A stretch of DNA of 9,560 nt, taken from assembly GCA_964637345.1 (NCBI GenBank), contig CAZWTD010000027.1, positions 1 to 9,560 of the forward strand, written 5' to 3'. Origin of the DNA: CAZWTD01 sp964637345. GTDB taxonomy: Bacteria > Patescibacteriota > Patescibacteriia > HK-STAS-PATE-3. The notes beneath the pieces are model-generated. The model was not told the origin of the DNA, did not search any database, and worked only from the letters and a program-made list of their open reading frames with translations. The translations under genes were made by a program, and so were the position numbers. Below, in pieces: positions 1 through 5,815 of this stretch (the first letter of the stretch is position 1; every line of letters starts with the position of its first letter).

Positions 1-379
1 GGTCGCTAAACCCCGCTACAAAAGCATCACCACCAAGCGTAATTGCCGAAAGTAACGTGGGTGGAAAAAGCACGGCGAAAATAAAACGCCAGTGTATTTC
101 TGTTGTTGGGTAAGGAAATTCTAAAACGAAAAGATAGCAAAGAGGAAAAATGAACGCAGCAAACACGAAGGTCAAACGACCGACAAAGTCAAAAAATGGC
201 GTTGAAGCAAATCCGCTAATACCATTCGTGAGCACCCACCCGCTCACGCTTAAGGTAAAAAGACCAAAAAACGTAATACTTCGAGATTTTTCGTATCGGG
301 TAAATAAATATATCGCGAATACTAACTCGAGAAGACCAACAAGTAGAAGAAAATAGAGCCCGAAATGACTTGCTGTCAT
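1..379 (-). CDS. 7TM sensor-like membrane protein, 5' part only (runs off the left edge)
   Basis: This frame is open from an ATG at 377-379 to the window edge, giving 126 codons without a stop. The product is strongly hydrophobic, with membrane segments at about residues 7-27, 35-56, 66-86 and 98-116. Its first 110 residues align without large gaps with the neighbouring protein encoded at 376-1038: both have a TRYE/FRYE motif after TM1, then S-x-[TA]-[FY]-[FY]-GLF, and F-P-[YH]-P after TM3. The pattern resembles the N-terminal 7TM region of bacterial histidine kinases (HisKA_7TM-like). The start codon overlaps the TGA of the preceding gene in an ATGA junction, so translation is probably coupled. 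A full-length homologue would continue into a histidine kinase, GGDEF or similar output domain to the left, but that part is not in the window. The gene is certain; the family is inferred. Confidence 0.8.
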   Translation of the reverse strand, partial: MTASHFGLYFLLLVGLLELVFAIYLFTRYEKSRSITFFGLFTLSVSGWVLTNGISGFASTPFFDFVGRLTFVFAAFIFPLCYLFVLEFPYPTTEIHWRFIFAVLFPPTLLSAITLGGDAFVAGFSD

Positions 380-1038
380 TTTCTAAACATCAAATAACTT
401 GTCGTAAGTAACCAAACAGACGAAAACATCGATCCAACAAAGCCGAGTCTCGTCGGCGAGGTTAGCGGCATTACAATATCGAAGATTGTTGATATTACTA
501 GTGAAGCGAAAAGTCCAACAAGGAATATCTTTATCATCCACCGGTAATACCCCGAGGACGATCGGTATGATCGAACTAAATTGAGAATGCCCCATCCCCA
601 ATACACCGCAAAGCAAAGAAGCAGGAGCCAAAAAAAATCTCCTGTTTGGGTCGTGTAGCCGTGTCCAAACTGAACGATCGACTGTCTATCAATAAAGACA
701 TCAGTCAAGACAAGGCCCGGCACAAAAACGCACATAGGCCATACGACGTAGGGCAGAAGCTCCCGGAGCGTCTTTTTCGGATGCGGAAAGGAAAAACTAA
801 AGGGGAGAAAAAAGACCGCGGTCAAAATTCCTCCGGTCCAGGCGAGTGTTTCAAACACGCTATTGTTTTCAAACCAGGCCGTATACCCGAATCCATTGGC
901 TCCGACATACAGGCCGACCGCCAAAGCAAATAATCCGTAGTAGGTCGCGGACTGGCTGCGCTCATAGCGAAACAACAGCGTCAACCCCACAAGGAGATCA
1001 ATAATCGCAATCAATAATAAAGTAATTCCAATAACCAT
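376..1038 (-). CDS. Stand-alone 7TM histidine-kinase-sensor-like membrane protein
   Basis: A 220-residue integral membrane protein with seven predicted segments, at about residues 3-23, 33-53, 62-83, 95-113, 135-155, 168-190 and 198-217. A soluble loop of about 20 residues lies between TM4 and TM5 (around 114-134). Length, topology and the SGYYRW-IK...MPL stretch before TM7 resemble the 7TM N-terminal region of bacterial histidine kinases (HisKA_7TM). The protein ends right after TM7, so it has the sensor part without any kinase. I chose the ATG at 1036-1038: GAGGG lies 7 bases upstream, whereas an adjacent in-frame GTG at 1039-1041 would be only 4 bases away. The stop overlaps the start of a paralogous gene (1-379) in an ATGA junction, so the pair is probably co-translated and may form a heteromeric membrane sensor. 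The function of the lone domain is unknown. Confidence 0.85.
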   Translation of the reverse strand: MVIGITLLLIAIIDLLVGLTLLFRYERSQSATYYGLFALAVGLYVGANGFGYTAWFENNSVFETLAWTGGILTAVFFLPFSFSFPHPKKTLRELLPYVVWPMCVFVPGLVLTDVFIDRQSIVQFGHGYTTQTGDFFWLLLLCFAVYWGWGILNLVRSYRSSSGYYRWMIKIFLVGLFASLVISTIFDIVMPLTSPTRLGFVGSMFSSVWLLTTSYLMFRK

Positions 1039-1124
1039 CACGTTGCCCTCTGTAGTGACCTTTCCTTCTCCCCTGCCCCAACCACCAAATTAGCGATTAT
1101 CAAAAAATCTTTCATGTCATGCAC

Positions 1125-1149
1125 AAAAAAGCGCCCGGGGAACGGACGC
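1125..1149 (-). terminator. Intrinsic terminator with T6 tract
   Basis: On the minus strand a 7-bp GC-rich stem (GCGTCCG/CGGGCGC with one G-U pair) and a 5-base loop are followed directly by TTTTTT at 1130-1125. This is a textbook intrinsic terminator. It lies downstream of the possible small gene at 1178-1303 and 87 bases upstream of the 7TM gene. It therefore either ends a short transcript or attenuates expression of the membrane pair. Confidence 0.8.
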
Positions 1150-1177
1150 GAAGGACAAGAGCGGTGAAAACGGACGG

Positions 1178-1303
1178 TCAGGGAGGCTTCGGCTCATCCT
1201 GACGGCCGTAAAAGCGAGCAATAACGATTTGTCTATTTTCCTCGGGTTCAGTTCCACGCGTGGGCGGAATAACTGATAATCCCCTCCTCGATGATTCTGA
1301 CAT
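1178..1303 (-). CDS. Possible 41-residue small protein
   Basis: An ATG at 1301-1303 opens a 41-codon frame ending in TGA at 1178-1180. The predicted product is polar and charged, with proline-rich ends (IPPTRGTEPEENR near residues 12-24 and DEPKPP at the C-terminus) and a short hydrophobic core, QIVIARFY, around residues 25-32. I do not recognise the family. A clean T6 terminator follows 29 bases after the stop, which fits a short separate transcript. Against it, no Shine-Dalgarno site precedes the ATG: the 25-bp repeat at 1304-1328 ends exactly there. No convincing promoter was found either. It could instead be a non-coding leader RNA for the 7TM genes. Confidence 0.4.
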   Translation of the reverse strand: MSESSRRGLSVIPPTRGTEPEENRQIVIARFYGRQDEPKPP

Positions 1304-1328
1304 AAGTCGTGAGGTTTGGCAAGTCTAC
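1304..1328. repeat. 25-bp direct repeat, left copy
   Basis: These 25 bases (beginning AAGTCGTGAGG on the plus strand) are identical to 5816-5840 and in the same orientation. This copy lies 45 bases beyond the terminator that closes the five-gene operon and directly abuts the ATG of the possible small gene. Identity stops sharply on its left side; a few scattered matches continue on its right. It could be a recombination footprint, a dispersed intergenic repeat or a regulatory motif. Confidence 0.8.
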
Positions 1329-1372
1329 CTAAATACTACACAAAAGAACCTAGGGTTACGGGCGTGATAAGA

Positions 1373-1403
1373 AGAAGGCCATCCGATTTACGGATGGCCT
1401 TCT
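1373..1403 (-). terminator. Terminator of the five-gene operon, overlapping the last codons
   Basis: A perfect 13-bp inverted repeat (AGAAGGCCATCCG and its complement) encloses a 5-base loop at 1386-1390. On the minus strand it is followed by the moderately T-rich TCTTATC. The last codons of the kinase gene form the upstream arm and its TAA stop lies in the loop. The stem is very stable but the T tract is interrupted, so efficiency is uncertain. Confidence 0.75.
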
Positions 1404-2008
1404 GAAACGCCAACTTGGTTGCCTGTTGCGAACGCTATGACTCGGTCCACGGCCTCCTCAATACTGCCATGGGACAAGCGCAGCTGGTTGTCAGGCATGA
1501 TTCGAAAACGACCAAGGAGAGCTTCGTACAAAGCGCGTTCAGCAAGAGCCTCCTTATGAAAATGCTCCGGGGTGTTCTCATAGTGCTCAGCTTCAGGCCG
1601 ATGCCGAATTCGAGAAAGTGCTACCTCAGGATCGACTTCAAGTAGAACGAAGCCACAATCAACCTCAGCAACAAGTCGTTGCACCACAAACCACTCTAGA
1701 TTTGGGACAAAGCCTTCGGCCTGCTCGACCGGACGAGCCGCGGCTGCGGACGGAATGGCGTAATGACAATCGACAAGCAGAACTCCGCTGGACCGGACCA
1801 TGTCGAGTATTCGAACTGAAACTCGCTCAAGATACTCATCGTACCGCTCTTCAACCACGGACCACGGAACGCCGTCTTCGTGAGCCAGCTGAAGAATGAT
1901 TCTCCGTTGCTTGATCGCAGGCCAACCAAGACGCTCGGTGATTCGCCGACAGACCGTGCTTTTGCCGGCACCGTGGATACCTCCAATGCACACAATTCGC
2001 GAATGCAC
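1388..2008 (-). CDS. Archaeal-type adenylate-kinase-like P-loop kinase
   Basis: A 206-residue cytosolic P-loop protein. The Walker A motif GIHGAGKST occupies residues 10-18. VDCHYAI at about 79-84 corresponds to the DTHA motif of archaeal-type adenylate kinases and related AAA_17/AAA_18 proteins. LLEVDPEVALSRIRHR at 122-137 matches the strand and arginine-bearing region that precedes the lid. A phosphoryl transfer from ATP to a nucleotide or other small acceptor is expected, but the acceptor cannot be read from the sequence. The start is GTG, chosen because AGGAGG lies 5 bases upstream and Walker A follows at the normal distance. It is the last gene of the operon, 58 bases after the glycosyltransferase, with no terminator between. 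It appears richer in G+C than the three genes before it, so it may have a different history. Confidence 0.85.
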   Translation of the reverse strand: MHSRIVCIGGIHGAGKSTVCRRITERLGWPAIKQRRIILQLAHEDGVPWSVVEERYDEYLERVSVRILDMVRSSGVLLVDCHYAIPSAAAARPVEQAEGFVPNLEWFVVQRLVAEVDCGFVLLEVDPEVALSRIRHRPEAEHYENTPEHFHKEALAERALYEALLGRFRIMPDNQLRLSHGSIEEAVDRVIAFATGNQVGVSEGHP

Positions 2009-2013
2009 GCTTC

Positions 2014-2019
2014 CCTCCT
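2014..2019 (-). promoter_or_regulatory. Strong Shine-Dalgarno site deciding the GTG start at 2008
   Basis: AGGAGG on the minus strand, 5 bases before the GTG. It is the best ribosome-binding site inside the operon, so this last gene may be translated independently of the genes before it. Confidence 0.75.
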
Positions 2020-2066
2020 GTGTTTCGTTGTGAATGAACTCTACCGATGTAAAACCTGCTACGGTC

Positions 2067-3371
2067 TTAAGCTCGTTCGTCGTTCTTAATTGTTTTTTGC
2101 CAAATACTCTTTATTGCGACAAAATAGTTATTTTCAATATTCCAAAATCGCCGCGCCCGACGTCGTCCATTTCGAATGATTCTTTGCTTTGATGATTCAG
2201 GCAGTTGTAGTATCTTAGTAATTTCCTTAATCGCGCCCTTTGGAGAGACAGAAACAAGAAAGGCATCATGGCCATTCTGAAGCAGCCCGGAAAAACACGG
2301 GAGGTTGCTATTAATGACGGAAAGTTTACTGTGACCGAGAATTTCCGCCTCAAACGGAATAAGCGGACAAAAATCCCGAGTTGGTAAATGCAAAAGAGCT
2401 TTCGAATAGGGATATTGGATGAGATATTTCGGCAGATCGAACTCATATCCAAAAAAAACAGTGACGCGAGATTCGTGTCCCTGAAGCAAGCGGCGCAAAC
2501 GTTCCTGGACTTGGTCGACAATGCTTTCATTGCTGAACCGAGAGGCAATCAATACTCCATGGAATCGTCCGTCCTTGGTAAGCGCAATCATCGCCCGCAA
2601 CGACGTTTCTAGCCCCTTGTACTCATCAGCGCGGGCATAGGAGACGACTAACGGTTTTCGAATTGGGACGCCGCGCTTCCTAAGATACCGCTCGACCTGC
2701 GCCGGGCTTCGCTGACCAATATTCCGCAGTTCGGGTAGACGAAACCCATTCGGAAATGAGAGTATTTTGTTTTTCGATACCGCGAACGAACGGATCAAGA
2801 GCTGTTGGACAAAGGGTGAAAGAGATCCAATATATGCATTAGGTTGTTGGGAGAGATGTACTAGGGCTTCCCGCTCCCAGGCTATCCGGGTTTTCATGTT
2901 GACATAGGCTTGCCGGTGGACAAGCGCGAGGCTGTGGGGTATCCAGACGAAAGTCACGCCCTTTTCCCTGACGTGTAGGTGAGAAAAAATCGTATCGTTC
3001 GCGATTACGATTGTGTGTTCATCCGTCGAACGAATCAAGGCTGAAATTCTTTTGCTCACCCGACGGTTATACTTCTTCCAGGAAGCGAAGTTGAAGTATT
3101 CTGAATTCTTTTCCAATGGCAACAAAGACAACGTCCCGTCGAGCGACGAGCAGACTCGCTTTGTACGCTTAAGCAAATCATTGCGAATGCCAACCGACCT
3201 AGGGACCGGTGCCAAAGAAACAACGGAGAAGCGAAGCTCAACACCAAGCTGACGAAAACGCCTGGAAATAGCTGGGATTGAAGCGATCAAATGCATCGCG
3301 ACGACCCCAACGCCGCAGCGTAATGAGGCAATTCCGTCATCAACGACATAAATGACATGGAGGGATTTCAT
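2067..3371 (-). CDS. GT4-type glycosyltransferase
   Basis: A 434-residue protein with the two-lobe layout of GT-B glycosyltransferases. The N-terminal lobe has a Gly-rich loop (CGVGVV at 19-24) after the first strand. SFPNGF at 205-210 marks the usual lobe junction. SYARADEYKGL at 244-254 carries the Arg and Lys (R247, K252) that bind the donor diphosphate in GT4 enzymes. RDFCPLIPFE at 332-341 matches the E-x7-E motif, with the first Glu replaced by Asp (D333) and the second kept (E341). It should transfer a sugar from a nucleotide-sugar donor; donor and acceptor are unknown. The frame is open 19 codons further upstream, but the ATG at 3369-3371 is preferred: it begins a canonical first strand (MKSLHVIYVV) and overlaps the preceding kinase's TGA as ATGA. 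No transmembrane segment is visible. Confidence 0.85.
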   Translation of the reverse strand: MKSLHVIYVVDDGIASLRCGVGVVAMHLIASIPAISRRFRQLGVELRFSVVSLAPVPRSVGIRNDLLKRTKRVCSSLDGTLSLLPLEKNSEYFNFASWKKYNRRVSKRISALIRSTDEHTIVIANDTIFSHLHVREKGVTFVWIPHSLALVHRQAYVNMKTRIAWEREALVHLSQQPNAYIGSLSPFVQQLLIRSFAVSKNKILSFPNGFRLPELRNIGQRSPAQVERYLRKRGVPIRKPLVVSYARADEYKGLETSLRAMIALTKDGRFHGVLIASRFSNESIVDQVQERLRRLLQGHESRVTVFFGYEFDLPKYLIQYPYSKALLHLPTRDFCPLIPFEAEILGHSKLSVINSNLPCFSGLLQNGHDAFLVSVSPKGAIKEITKILQLPESSKQRIIRNGRRRARRFWNIENNYFVAIKSIWQKTIKNDERA

Positions 3372-3931
3372 CCGCTTATAAGACGACGAAAAACATCCGT
3401 TGCAATTTCTACGGTCGGTCGGCGGCAATCATAACGCAGAGTATGCTTCCGGCGTCTGGGTTCGGAAAAAAACTTCTCATAAAAGTCGAGACAATGCTGA
3501 ACGCCCTGTACATCGCTCCACGCGTCGCTCAGTTTTCGTTCACGCGGTCGTCGGGAGAAGCTTGTCTCTACATTCCCCTGAAGATACACGTACCACGTTG
3601 GCTCAAACAACGCCTCCGCTTTCAGTGCTCTTCTAATCCATTTGAGCTTTTCAGAATACTGCAGTGGGGTCCCGCTTTGTTCCCGACAATAGTCCCAGGC
3701 GAGCAAGGATGGATAACCCCGATCAATGACGACGCACCCCGAACCCGACTTCGCCCGGGCATAACGTTCAAGGGTCTCGAGAAAAATCGCTTGTTGGTCA
3801 CCTGAATTCTTCGACGGCACCCCTAACGATTCGTTCACCTTCGTTGCTCCAAAAAAATCCCGAAGATAGTTCGCCAGACTTGTCTTTCCGCTAGCCGGAA
3901 TCCCCTCAAGAACGAGGGTCGATTTTTGCAT
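3368..3931 (-). CDS. Deoxynucleoside/thymidylate-kinase-like P-loop kinase
   Basis: A 187-residue P-loop kinase. Walker A is GIPASGKTS at 10-18. VVIDRGYPS at 67-75 corresponds to the DR[YH]/ERS motif that positions substrate and phosphate in dTMP kinases and deoxynucleoside kinases. YVYLQG at about 114-119 is the core strand after the substrate region, and the Arg-rich segment SRRPRERK at 126-133 resembles the lid. Overall length is somewhat short for dTMP kinase (usually just over 200). A nucleoside or nucleotide is the expected phosphate acceptor, but this is not proven; other small-molecule kinases share the fold. The ATG at 3929-3931 is chosen over an upstream frame extension: AAGGA lies 7-8 bases before it and the Walker A then falls at residue 10. 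It starts just after the TAG of the Nudix gene and overlaps the glycosyltransferase start by 4 bases. Confidence 0.85.
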   Translation of the reverse strand: MQKSTLVLEGIPASGKTSLANYLRDFFGATKVNESLGVPSKNSGDQQAIFLETLERYARAKSGSGCVVIDRGYPSLLAWDYCREQSGTPLQYSEKLKWIRRALKAEALFEPTWYVYLQGNVETSFSRRPRERKLSDAWSDVQGVQHCLDFYEKFFSEPRRRKHTLRYDCRRPTVEIATDVFRRLISG

Positions 3932-3932
3932 A

Positions 3933-4991
3933 CTAGAATCCTTCTTCCCGATCTTTCTTAAGCACAAATTGCCGAATGACTGATGCGGTTCCGTTATTTT
4001 CTTCGCTCCTTTCCTGTTCCAAGACCAGGGTGAGTCCCAGGCGATCAACCAATTCACGATGAACGTATTCGGGGTTCCATACACGCAGCACCTTTCTACC
4101 GGCGAGGAATAGATTCGAACTAAGAGATTGGCCGTGTAATCTCTGGACGTCCTCATCGCTCCGCCCTTCCAGAAAAAAAATACCCCCTATAGCCATCTTC
4201 TTCCGAACTTGATTTAAAAGAAAAAATGTTTTTGTATCGGAAAGATTCAAGGTTTTTTGCGCATAAAACAATGCAATATTGTGCGGTAGGTCATCGTCAA
4301 TAATATTTTCAACGGTTCGTGGAGTAACTACCGACCGGTTTTTTCGGTCAATCACGCCCGGATTGTTTTCCCAGTGAGCCGGAGGAATAACAACTACGCT
4401 CCTTTCTTTCAATAACTTCGGCAGGCTTGCCTGTGGTGGATTTCCAACGAACACAACAGTCGTTCCTGGCGCGCTGCCTTGAACGACATTCTGAACAATT
4501 GACGTCTCACCGGCTCTTTCCATAGAAGCCAAATCACATTCATCATAGGACATAAGAGGTTCTTGCCCGCTCAATGTAGTGGAAGCATGCTCTTGTATAA
4601 CATCATGGTGAACCAAAAGAAAATTCCGCTCCTCGTGATGACGCATCGTCCGAACGGCAGTACTGAAATCTACCCAAACGTAATTCTCTTCATGCTGATA
4701 TGAATACCCGCTTCCATCCATGCAATAATATGAAATGCGTTTCAACGAACTGCGTCCATCAGGCTCAGTTCCCTGGCGATCGACATTTCCCACAAACGAT
4801 AAAACACGTGAATTTTTTAAACCCACTTCTTCTGTTAATTCTCGGATCGCTGCCTGCTCTGCTGTCTCGCCGGGCTGAAGATGCCCCTTCGGTAATGCTA
4901 ACTTGTTGTCTTTCGTAGTTATACAAAGCAGAAAAAGGCCGTTATATTTTTTTTTTGAGACAATTCCCCCGGCTGAGTAGATACGTGGCAT
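3933..4991 (-). CDS. Nudix hydrolase fused to a degenerate methyltransferase-like domain
   Basis: A 352-residue two-domain protein. Residues 1-130 form a Nudix hydrolase. The Nudix box is complete at 36-58, G-x5-E-x7-REL-x-EE-x-G-L, with E51, E54 and E55 available to bind metal, so hydrolysis of a nucleoside-diphosphate-linked substrate is likely. A variable linker follows. Residues about 160-352 follow the order of a class I Rossmann methyltransferase: strand and loop VVFVGNPPQAS (179-189), strand VVVIPP (199-204), strand NIALFYAQ (238-245), helix plus LNQVRKKMAIGGIFFLEG (259-276, like the 'L..L.pGG' step), and a C-terminal hairpin. The usual G-x-G-x-G loop and the acidic residue after strand 2 are missing, so SAM binding is doubtful. 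ATG 4989-4991 is chosen because MPRIYSAGGIVS is a normal Nudix start; the 42-codon upstream extension overlaps the HD gene. No clear Shine-Dalgarno site is present, so coupling with the HD gene 10 bases upstream is likely. Confidence 0.85.
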   Translation of the reverse strand: MPRIYSAGGIVSKKKYNGLFLLCITTKDNKLALPKGHLQPGETAEQAAIRELTEEVGLKNSRVLSFVGNVDRQGTEPDGRSSLKRISYYCMDGSGYSYQHEENYVWVDFSTAVRTMRHHEERNFLLVHHDVIQEHASTTLSGQEPLMSYDECDLASMERAGETSIVQNVVQGSAPGTTVVFVGNPPQASLPKLLKERSVVVIPPAHWENNPGVIDRKNRSVVTPRTVENIIDDDLPHNIALFYAQKTLNLSDTKTFFLLNQVRKKMAIGGIFFLEGRSDEDVQRLHGQSLSSNLFLAGRKVLRVWNPEYVHRELVDRLGLTLVLEQERSEENNGTASVIRQFVLKKDREEGF

Positions 4992-5001
4992 GATTGTATT
5001 A

Positions 5002-5652
5002 TTACGATTGTGCTTGCTGAAATTCCTTCCGCAACTGAACAAGAAATTTTCGAAGAAATGCAGTTCGTTGACGGGCAAGCCGTCTACCGATCGTTGTGTG
5101 CATGCTTGATTCGACAACGAGCATTCGTGAAAAGAAAAAATCTATACCAAATAGGCGCTGATTTGGTTTGCGATTTTGGCTAAATGGGTCTCGATGGTGA
5201 TAAAAAGGAATTCGAAGCAGCCCGGTAGTCGCAAAAGCTCGCATAATACCTAAGGCCCCAATCGCATCTAAACCATCCGCATCTTGAAGAATCTTTCCTT
5301 CGAGGAACTGGGAGCGTATGCCATTCTTAAATGAACATTCGGTAATCGCGGCGCACACGTATTCGAGTTTATTCCTTGGGTAGCCAGGAACGGATAAGAG
5401 CACATTCCGAGCGAATTCCGCGCTCATCGCGCTGTCCGTACGAGAACGCGGATTATGCTTCGGCGAAACGACAGCGTCATGAAAAAGTGCGGCCGGAAGA
5501 AGAATTTCAGGATCCGCGCCTTCGCTTAAGCCGATCTTTTCAGCCAAAAGAGCAACCCGCTCTGTATGCAAAAAATCATGCGAAATATCAAGGTAACGGC
5601 TTCGCGACCTAGCGATTCGAAACAGCTTTAAACGGAAGCTCTCTTTAGTCAT
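5002..5652 (-). CDS. YpgQ/YedJ-like HD-domain phosphohydrolase
   Basis: A 216-residue HD-superfamily protein. SHDFLHTERV at 24-33 supplies the first metal-ligand histidine (H29). LFHD at 56-59 is the HD motif itself. LEGKILQDADGLDAIGALGIMRAF at 117-140 contains the DAD-x-LDA signature typical of the YpgQ/YedJ family. A Bacillus YpgQ protein has been reported as a metal-dependent nucleotide pyrophosphohydrolase, so a role in hydrolysing (d)NTPs or related nucleotides is plausible here (inference from family). Length is normal for the family. ATG at 5650-5652 has no good Shine-Dalgarno site. It is the first gene of the five-gene operon, 10 bases before the Nudix gene, behind a strong promoter at 5732-5759. 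Confidence 0.9.
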   Translation of the reverse strand: MTKESFRLKLFRIARSRSRYLDISHDFLHTERVALLAEKIGLSEGADPEILLPAALFHDAVVSPKHNPRSRTDSAMSAEFARNVLLSVPGYPRNKLEYVCAAITECSFKNGIRSQFLEGKILQDADGLDAIGALGIMRAFATTGLLRIPFYHHRDPFSQNRKPNQRLFGIDFFFSRMLVVESSMHTTIGRRLARQRTAFLRKFLVQLRKEFQQAQS

Positions 5653-5688
5653 ACTCTAGCCGAATGACTCATGCACTACTAATAAAAC

Positions 5689-5717
5689 GGCGACCCCGAA
5701 AATTCGGGTTGATCGCC
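5689..5717 (-). terminator. Terminator-like hairpin in the operon leader (possible attenuator)
   Basis: GGCGA/TCGCC and CCCGAA/TTCGGG form a two-part stem. On the minus strand this is followed by GTTTTATT. It lies between the operon promoter and the HD start codon, about 8 bases after the expected transcription start. That position is wrong for ending an upstream gene, which has its own terminator at 5856-5887. It is therefore a candidate attenuator, 5' protective hairpin or source of a very short RNA. Confidence 0.5.
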
Positions 5718-5731
5718 ACCAAATTGCCTCA

Positions 5732-5759
5732 AGTATATTCTTACTCGACAATCTGTCAA
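5732..5759 (-). promoter_or_regulatory. Sigma-70 promoter of the five-gene operon
   Basis: On the minus strand, a perfect -35 TTGACA (5759-5754) is separated by 16 bases from -10 TATACT (5737-5732). Transcription should start near 5725, about 73 bases before the HD gene. The 16-base spacer is shared with the two other promoters recognised in the window. Confidence 0.8.
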
Positions 5760-5761
5760 GT

Positions 5762-5776
5762 ACAATTCGGAATTGT
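5762..5776. promoter_or_regulatory. Inverted repeat abutting the -35 box (operator candidate)
   Basis: ACAATTC-G-GAATTGT is a perfect 7-bp inverted repeat with a one-base centre, located 2 bases upstream of the operon -35 hexamer. The position suits an activator or repressor dimer. No regulator gene is seen nearby, so the cognate protein is unknown. Confidence 0.45.
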
Positions 5777-5815
5777 CCTAACACGCAAGAAACCGAAAGA
5801 AAAATATTTCGCAAC

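Noticed and set aside
150..356. Plus-strand open frames across the window, of which this is one
   Set aside because: All longer plus-strand frames lie opposite convincing minus-strand genes and encode low-complexity or family-less peptides.
1039..1124. Promoter for the 7TM gene pair (GATAAT near 1095-1102 with a TTGTGC-like upstream box)
   Set aside because: The spacing of about 19 bases and the poor -35 match are too weak for a feature call. Read-through of the T6 terminator is equally possible.
1171..1208. Plus-strand hairpin with a C(UUCG)G tetraloop opposite the end of the small frame
   Set aside because: It pairs better on the plus strand, but no plus-strand promoter or T tract is present, so no RNA gene can be supported.
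1039..1330. Riboswitch, 6S RNA, SRP RNA or RNase P RNA in the intergenic region
   Set aside because: I looked for the conserved cores and found none. A GAGGAAA stretch is too short to mean RNase P RNA.
3372..3428. Upstream extension of the glycosyltransferase by 19 codons
   Set aside because: It would overlap the kinase gene by about 60 bases, and its residues do not fit a GT-B start. The ATGA junction start is better.
3932..4156. Upstream extension of the first kinase by 75 codons
   Set aside because: It lies wholly within the Nudix-fusion gene in another frame. The ATG at 3931 has a Shine-Dalgarno site and places Walker A normally.
4992..5117. Upstream extension of the Nudix protein by 42 codons
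   Set aside because: It overlaps the HD gene in another frame and precedes a standard Nudix N-terminus.
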